Source: Salinicola salarius (GTDB lineage Bacteria; Pseudomonadota; Gammaproteobacteria; Pseudomonadales; Halomonadaceae). From it: DNA of 64,000 nucleotides. The translations under genes and the position numbers were made by a program. Positions 61,601-64,000 of the stretch are shown piece by piece. Position 1 is the first letter of the stretch, and the number at the start of each line of letters is the position of its first letter. The notes beneath the pieces were generated by a model, which was given only the letters and a program-made list of their open reading frames with translations, ran no database searches and was not told where the DNA came from. The stretch is from the NCBI RefSeq assembly GCF_002179555.1, contig NZ_NHOU01000009.1, positions 99,763 through 163,762 on the forward strand, in the 5' to 3' direction.

Positions 61601-63430
61601 CCGCCCACCAACTTCTTCGGCCAGTCCGTCGAACTCAGTGACGAGGAGGCCGATGAAAGCGCCACGGCTGACGTGGAAAGTATTCTCGGCATGATGAAGG
61701 CCCGCGGTATGCCCGAGCGCATGCTGCGCTGGCACTACCGTAGTCGCCATCACTCCCTGATCGCCGTCTCGAACGATCAGTTCTACGACAATCAGCTGCT
61801 GATCTTCCCCAGCCCCGGTGTCCATCCAGAGGCCAGAGGGCTGAGTTTCCGTCACCTGCCTGAGACTCACTACGACCGCGGTGGCTCGCGGACTAATGCG
61901 GGCGAGGCTCGTGCTGTTGCCGAGGCGGTAATCCAGCATGCGCAAGAAACTCCCCAGCTGTCGCTCGGGGTGGTGGCCTTCAGTACCGCCCAGCGAGAAG
62001 CCATCTTGCTGGAGGTGGAGCGTCTGCGCCGAGAGCATGATGAGCTCGAAAACTTCTTCCGCCATCATGACGGAGGGGATGAGTTCTTCATTAAGAACCT
62101 GGAAAACGTTCAGGGCGATGAGCGCGATGTGATCTTCATCAGTGTCGGGTATGGACGCACGTCGGCAGGTCGTCTCGGACAGAATTTCGGCCCGATCAAC
62201 AAGACCGGGGGCGAGCGACGCCTGAACGTGCTGATTTCTCGCGCCCGGCTGGCCATGGATGTCTTCGTCAATTTCCAGGCCGATGAGCTGAAGGTCACCG
62301 AGTCATCCCCGTTCGGGGTTCGTGCCCTGCAGGCTTTCCTCAAGTATGCCGAGACGGGAGAGCTGCCTACTTACGAGATGAGTGAGAGGGAGCCCGATTC
62401 ACCTTTCGAGTGGGAAGTGATGCGTGCCATTCAGGACTTGGGCTACGAGGTCCAGCCGCAGGTGGGTAGTCAGGGCTTCTTCATCGACCTGGCGGTACGC
62501 GATCCTGAGTCCCCTGGCCGGTTCCTGCTGGCAGTCGAGTGCGACGGAGCCAGCTATCACAGCAGTGCTGTCGCGCGTGATCGAGATCGCCTGCGCCAGT
62601 CCGTCCTGGAAGGGTTGGGTTGGCGCTTCCATCGCATCTGGAGCACCGAGTGGTTCCGTAATGCGGCCGCCGAGACGGAACGCTTGAAGGAGGCTCTGGA
62701 GGCCGCTAGCCGTCACCAGAAGGACCTGGAAGCGCGGGCCAAGGCGGCAGCCGAGGACATCACGCCGATGTGGGATGACGAGCCTCAAATTGAAGAAGCG
62801 ACCGAGGCGGAAGTCCCTAGTGGCATAGCGCGGGAAGCCGAAACGGGCCCAATTCCTGGTATACCGGCTTACGCTCCCGTCGGCTCAACGCGGATTGGCT
62901 TATCCAGTGCAGATAGCCAGTTCGACGAAATCCCCGTAAATCGCATGCAAAAGGCCATCTTGGCTGTGGTCGAAGGGGAGGGGCCGATCCATAGAAAGAT
63001 GCTGCTGATCAGGCTGACCGAAGCAACTGGGATTCAGCGTGCCGGCGCCCGAATCCAGCGACGCGTGGATGCCGAGTGTCGGACCCTGGTAAGGAAAGGC
63101 TTGCTGAATCAGGATGAAGACACTCTCGATATTATTAATCGTGAAACGCTGCCATTACGAGACTGGAGTGGACTTCCCGCAAGTCAGCGTAAGTTTGAGT
63201 TAGTGCCAGAGGCAGAACTCGAGAACGCGATTCTGCAAATGCTGCGCGACGGTGTCTCGATGGGTCCGGAGGAGGCCATGAGTGCTTCCATCAATCAGTT
63301 GGGATTCAAGCGCGTGACGGGGGCGGTTCGTCAGCGCCTTGAGGCACTCATCGCTAGGTTGATGGACGACAAAAAGATAAAGGAGCGTAATGGGCGGCTA
63401 CAAACCAGTAGGGCCAATCTAGAAATCTGA
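58634..63430 (+). CDS. Large DUF4011 helicase with Vsr-like nuclease and DUF3320 (Hhe-type candidate defence protein)
   Basis: The product has 1598 residues. A DUF4011-like N-terminal region (about 1-320) precedes an SF1 (AAA_11/12) helicase: Walker A QGPPGTGKSQTISNL (about 333-341), a long helical insertion (about 400-930), Walker B DLVIFDEASQIPAPEAL (about 957), VVVVGDSKQMPP (about 980), WHYRSRHHSLI, ENVQGDERDVIFISVGYG and RRLNVLISRAR (about 1196). A Vsr/DUF559-like nuclease domain follows (about 1255-1340) with Asp1285, Glu1302 and Asp1304 (VECDGASYH). A DUF3320-like C-terminal domain lies at about 1436-1495. This architecture is the single-gene Hhe anti-phage system. It probably acts on foreign nucleic acid in the cytoplasm. 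It is adjacent to IS30 and an island, as usual for defence genes. Confidence 0.88.
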   Translation: MDKASLQHKLELARHELLDMGLRGNPLLHVPSNKRFLDIVGERSTEVVNILVEEKKTMRFLPLPEVYGKDETETDEDVGEGKSGEQGEEEEPLPPLEAYLEQEQGEERFSDLNLQTRLPARELDTRLIKLENEAHTLLQEQGIEVLYLALGFLEWYEDENAHTSRYAPLILLPVELQRESARAGFTLSYTNAEMGGNLALAARLKQDFRLTLPEFDEEASLVDYFGHVQEMVADRPRWKVHVDQIRLGLFSFGKFQMYTDLDPANWPESHDLLKHPQLEKLFEKGYREDAERLEASSGHDLLKTPESLHLVKDADSSQLEAILAVMEGASLVVQGPPGTGKSQTISNLIGEALARGKKVLFVAQKMAALEVVKSRLDECHLGDAVLELHSHKSNKKAVLDSLRRVFDNGLPKVPDRSSEYQRLGEVRESLDDYVEELRPTILASKTDYVTALGKMLQLQRDERLQALSRIDFEHLRDWGPQELARGQRAMGAMGDYLAEYGPPSDNPYRYSRRHALSPGEEQELRKLVHRAADQLTELTDNAVALAKAMQLPIPQDFDDIAILRRAGKRALNAPHLAGVKVNTEQWQARRDEVQQAIAAGQALSRTRDAMQPRFIEAMYDADLLSIRTGLAGRADKWWRIFSGEYRRAAAVLKGYARGQLAGTPVDWLGWVDELLEAQQHRKTLERLSPTCQTLFGAQWQGEESDWLVLAQLAEWIVDLYDAIGKGELPAGLADFLDGNPDLREHADQVEALQAQSERIQGLLQELCHQVQWQGEASQVDLATWHQRLSGWRDTAQLYAVVRFNQLCEDLEAAGLGHLTTTLASWPHAPRALGAWLQLSYFGGLVDHAYVERPRLARFDRLTHERLIQEFKQLDQASFRYAQESLVERLHANLPPKHAPGEMEVLRKEFTKKQRHLPIRKLLREAGAVIQQAKPVFMMSPMSVAGYLAQGNLDFDLVIFDEASQIPAPEALGAILRGRQVVVVGDSKQMPPTNFFGQSVELSDEEADESATADVESILGMMKARGMPERMLRWHYRSRHHSLIAVSNDQFYDNQLLIFPSPGVHPEARGLSFRHLPETHYDRGGSRTNAGEARAVAEAVIQHAQETPQLSLGVVAFSTAQREAILLEVERLRREHDELENFFRHHDGGDEFFIKNLENVQGDERDVIFISVGYGRTSAGRLGQNFGPINKTGGERRLNVLISRARLAMDVFVNFQADELKVTESSPFGVRALQAFLKYAETGELPTYEMSEREPDSPFEWEVMRAIQDLGYEVQPQVGSQGFFIDLAVRDPESPGRFLLAVECDGASYHSSAVARDRDRLRQSVLEGLGWRFHRIWSTEWFRNAAAETERLKEALEAASRHQKDLEARAKAAAEDITPMWDDEPQIEEATEAEVPSGIAREAETGPIPGIPAYAPVGSTRIGLSSADSQFDEIPVNRMQKAILAVVEGEGPIHRKMLLIRLTEATGIQRAGARIQRRVDAECRTLVRKGLLNQDEDTLDIINRETLPLRDWSGLPASQRKFELVPEAELENAILQMLRDGVSMGPEEAMSASINQLGFKRVTGAVRQRLEALIARLMDDKKIKERNGRLQTSRANLEI

Positions 63431-63522
63431 AGGGGAGTAGTTGATACCATTCCTATCCGGCTGACAATGCCGTTTAATCTGTCTCGATGTTTCGGTTGCG
63501 TGATTCACAGGTGGGAATGGCA

Positions 63523-63999
63523 ATGAACGATACGCATACGAAGGTTTGCCACGTTTGCCAGCGTCGGTTCGAGGCGGGGGATCTCAAGCCCTGGATTGCC
63601 GTGCGTCCGGGTGTGTCTGCGTTGATCGCCAGTGCGGCGCCCGGCTGGGAAGAGGGCAAGATGATCTGTCGCGAGGATCTTGCCAGGTTTCGCCATCTCT
63701 ACGTCGAGCGAATGCTGGAGGAAGAGCGCGGTGAACTGGGCGAGCTGGAACATCAGGTCATCGAGAGTCTCAATAACAGGCAGCTCATTTCGAAAAACCC
63801 GGAGGACTTGCTGGACAGGTCCGCGACGTTCGGTGAGCGCATGGCGGACCGGGTGGCGCTGTTCGGCGGTTCCTGGGCCTTCATTTTGACGTTCTCGGCC
63901 GTGCTGCTGGTATGGGTCATCGTCAATGTGGGTGGGGTACTGGCCAAGCCCTTTGACCCTTATCCGTTTACCCGCCTCATTCACGAGGGTGCTGATTGA
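63523..63999 (+). CDS. DUF1003 membrane protein, apparently lacking its C-terminal part
   Basis: The product has 158 residues from MNDTHTKVCHVCQRRF (ATG 63523, GGTGGG 7 bases upstream); an ATG two codons earlier is possible. An N-terminal CHVC pair suggests a small metal site. The DUF1003 core is present (ERMADRVALFGGSWAFILTFSAVLLVWVIVNV...FDPYPF). In this family FDPYPF is followed by a second transmembrane helix (ILLNLxLS type). Here the sequence switches to TRLIHEGAD and stops, so the second helix and tail are missing. The window ends at the stop, so the cause (frameshift or insertion) cannot be seen. Confidence 0.75.
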   Translation: MNDTHTKVCHVCQRRFEAGDLKPWIAVRPGVSALIASAAPGWEEGKMICREDLARFRHLYVERMLEEERGELGELEHQVIESLNNRQLISKNPEDLLDRSATFGERMADRVALFGGSWAFILTFSAVLLVWVIVNVGGVLAKPFDPYPFTRLIHEGAD

Positions 64000-64000
64000 G

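Noticed and set aside
38477..63999. Right-hand attachment repeat of the tRNA-Ile island
   Set aside because: I looked for a copy of the tRNA 3' end near the IS30 element and the window end and found none; the border is left unassigned.

Overview
The window is high-GC gammaproteobacterial DNA. Sarcosine oxidase, glycine-betaine uptake, RTX/beta-helix secreted proteins and a hydroxamate siderophore locus, together with the protein sequences themselves, suggest a moderately halophilic Halomonadaceae member (Halomonas or a close relative). That assignment is inference; no rRNA is present.

Layout. 1-13 kb: end of an aminotransferase gene, small envelope proteins (DUF4168, PRC-barrel), an AEC transporter, a quinone-oxidoreductase/LysR pair, a Fur-box-preceded siderophore-type ABC exporter, two paralogous RTX/beta-helix proteins, an unusual proline-racemase-family gene and an orphan betaine-binding protein. 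13.5-21.3 kb: the sarcosine oxidase operon soxB-soxD-soxA-soxG with purU, and a GbdR/SouR-type AraC activator. A 173-bp IS5-type MITE sits exactly between soxB and soxD. 21.4-38.3 kb: a RecQ-family helicase with a coding minisatellite, then a siderophore region: MFS exporter, FhuC-like ATPase, FecI-like sigma factor, a GNAT-IucA/IucC fusion synthetase, an N-hydroxylase, a PLP decarboxylase, a TonB-dependent receptor and a phosphopantetheinyl transferase. The enzyme set matches NRPS-independent siderophores of the bisucaberin/desferrioxamine type.

38.4 kb to the end: a genomic island. It begins at the 3' end of a tRNA-Ile(CAU) gene with an integrase pointing at the tRNA, followed by IS3-family scars. 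Its cargo is, in order, a CodB-like permease, a PucR-type regulator, a CodA-like deaminase, a LysR regulator, HyuA/HyuB (ATP-dependent N-methylhydantoinase type), an Mhp1-like NCS1 permease, a deleted amidase copy, a TRAP transporter, an intact N-carbamoylsarcosine-amidase-like gene, a decayed SouR-like regulator and a 3'-truncated glyA. Read together these encode the deaminase route of creatinine breakdown: creatinine, then N-methylhydantoin, then N-carbamoylsarcosine, then sarcosine. Sarcosine would be oxidised by the resident soxBDAG operon about 18 kb away, with PurU and serine hydroxymethyltransferase handling the one-carbon units. An IS30 element follows the truncated glyA. Beyond it lie a 1598-residue DUF4011/helicase/Vsr-like nuclease protein (Hhe-type candidate phage defence) and a DUF1003 protein that lacks its usual C-terminus.

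The most interesting signal is the island-borne creatinine pathway. It has a CodA homologue whose cytosine-contacting Asp is replaced by Ser, and clear evidence of gene decay (three broken genes) where the island duplicated functions the host already has.
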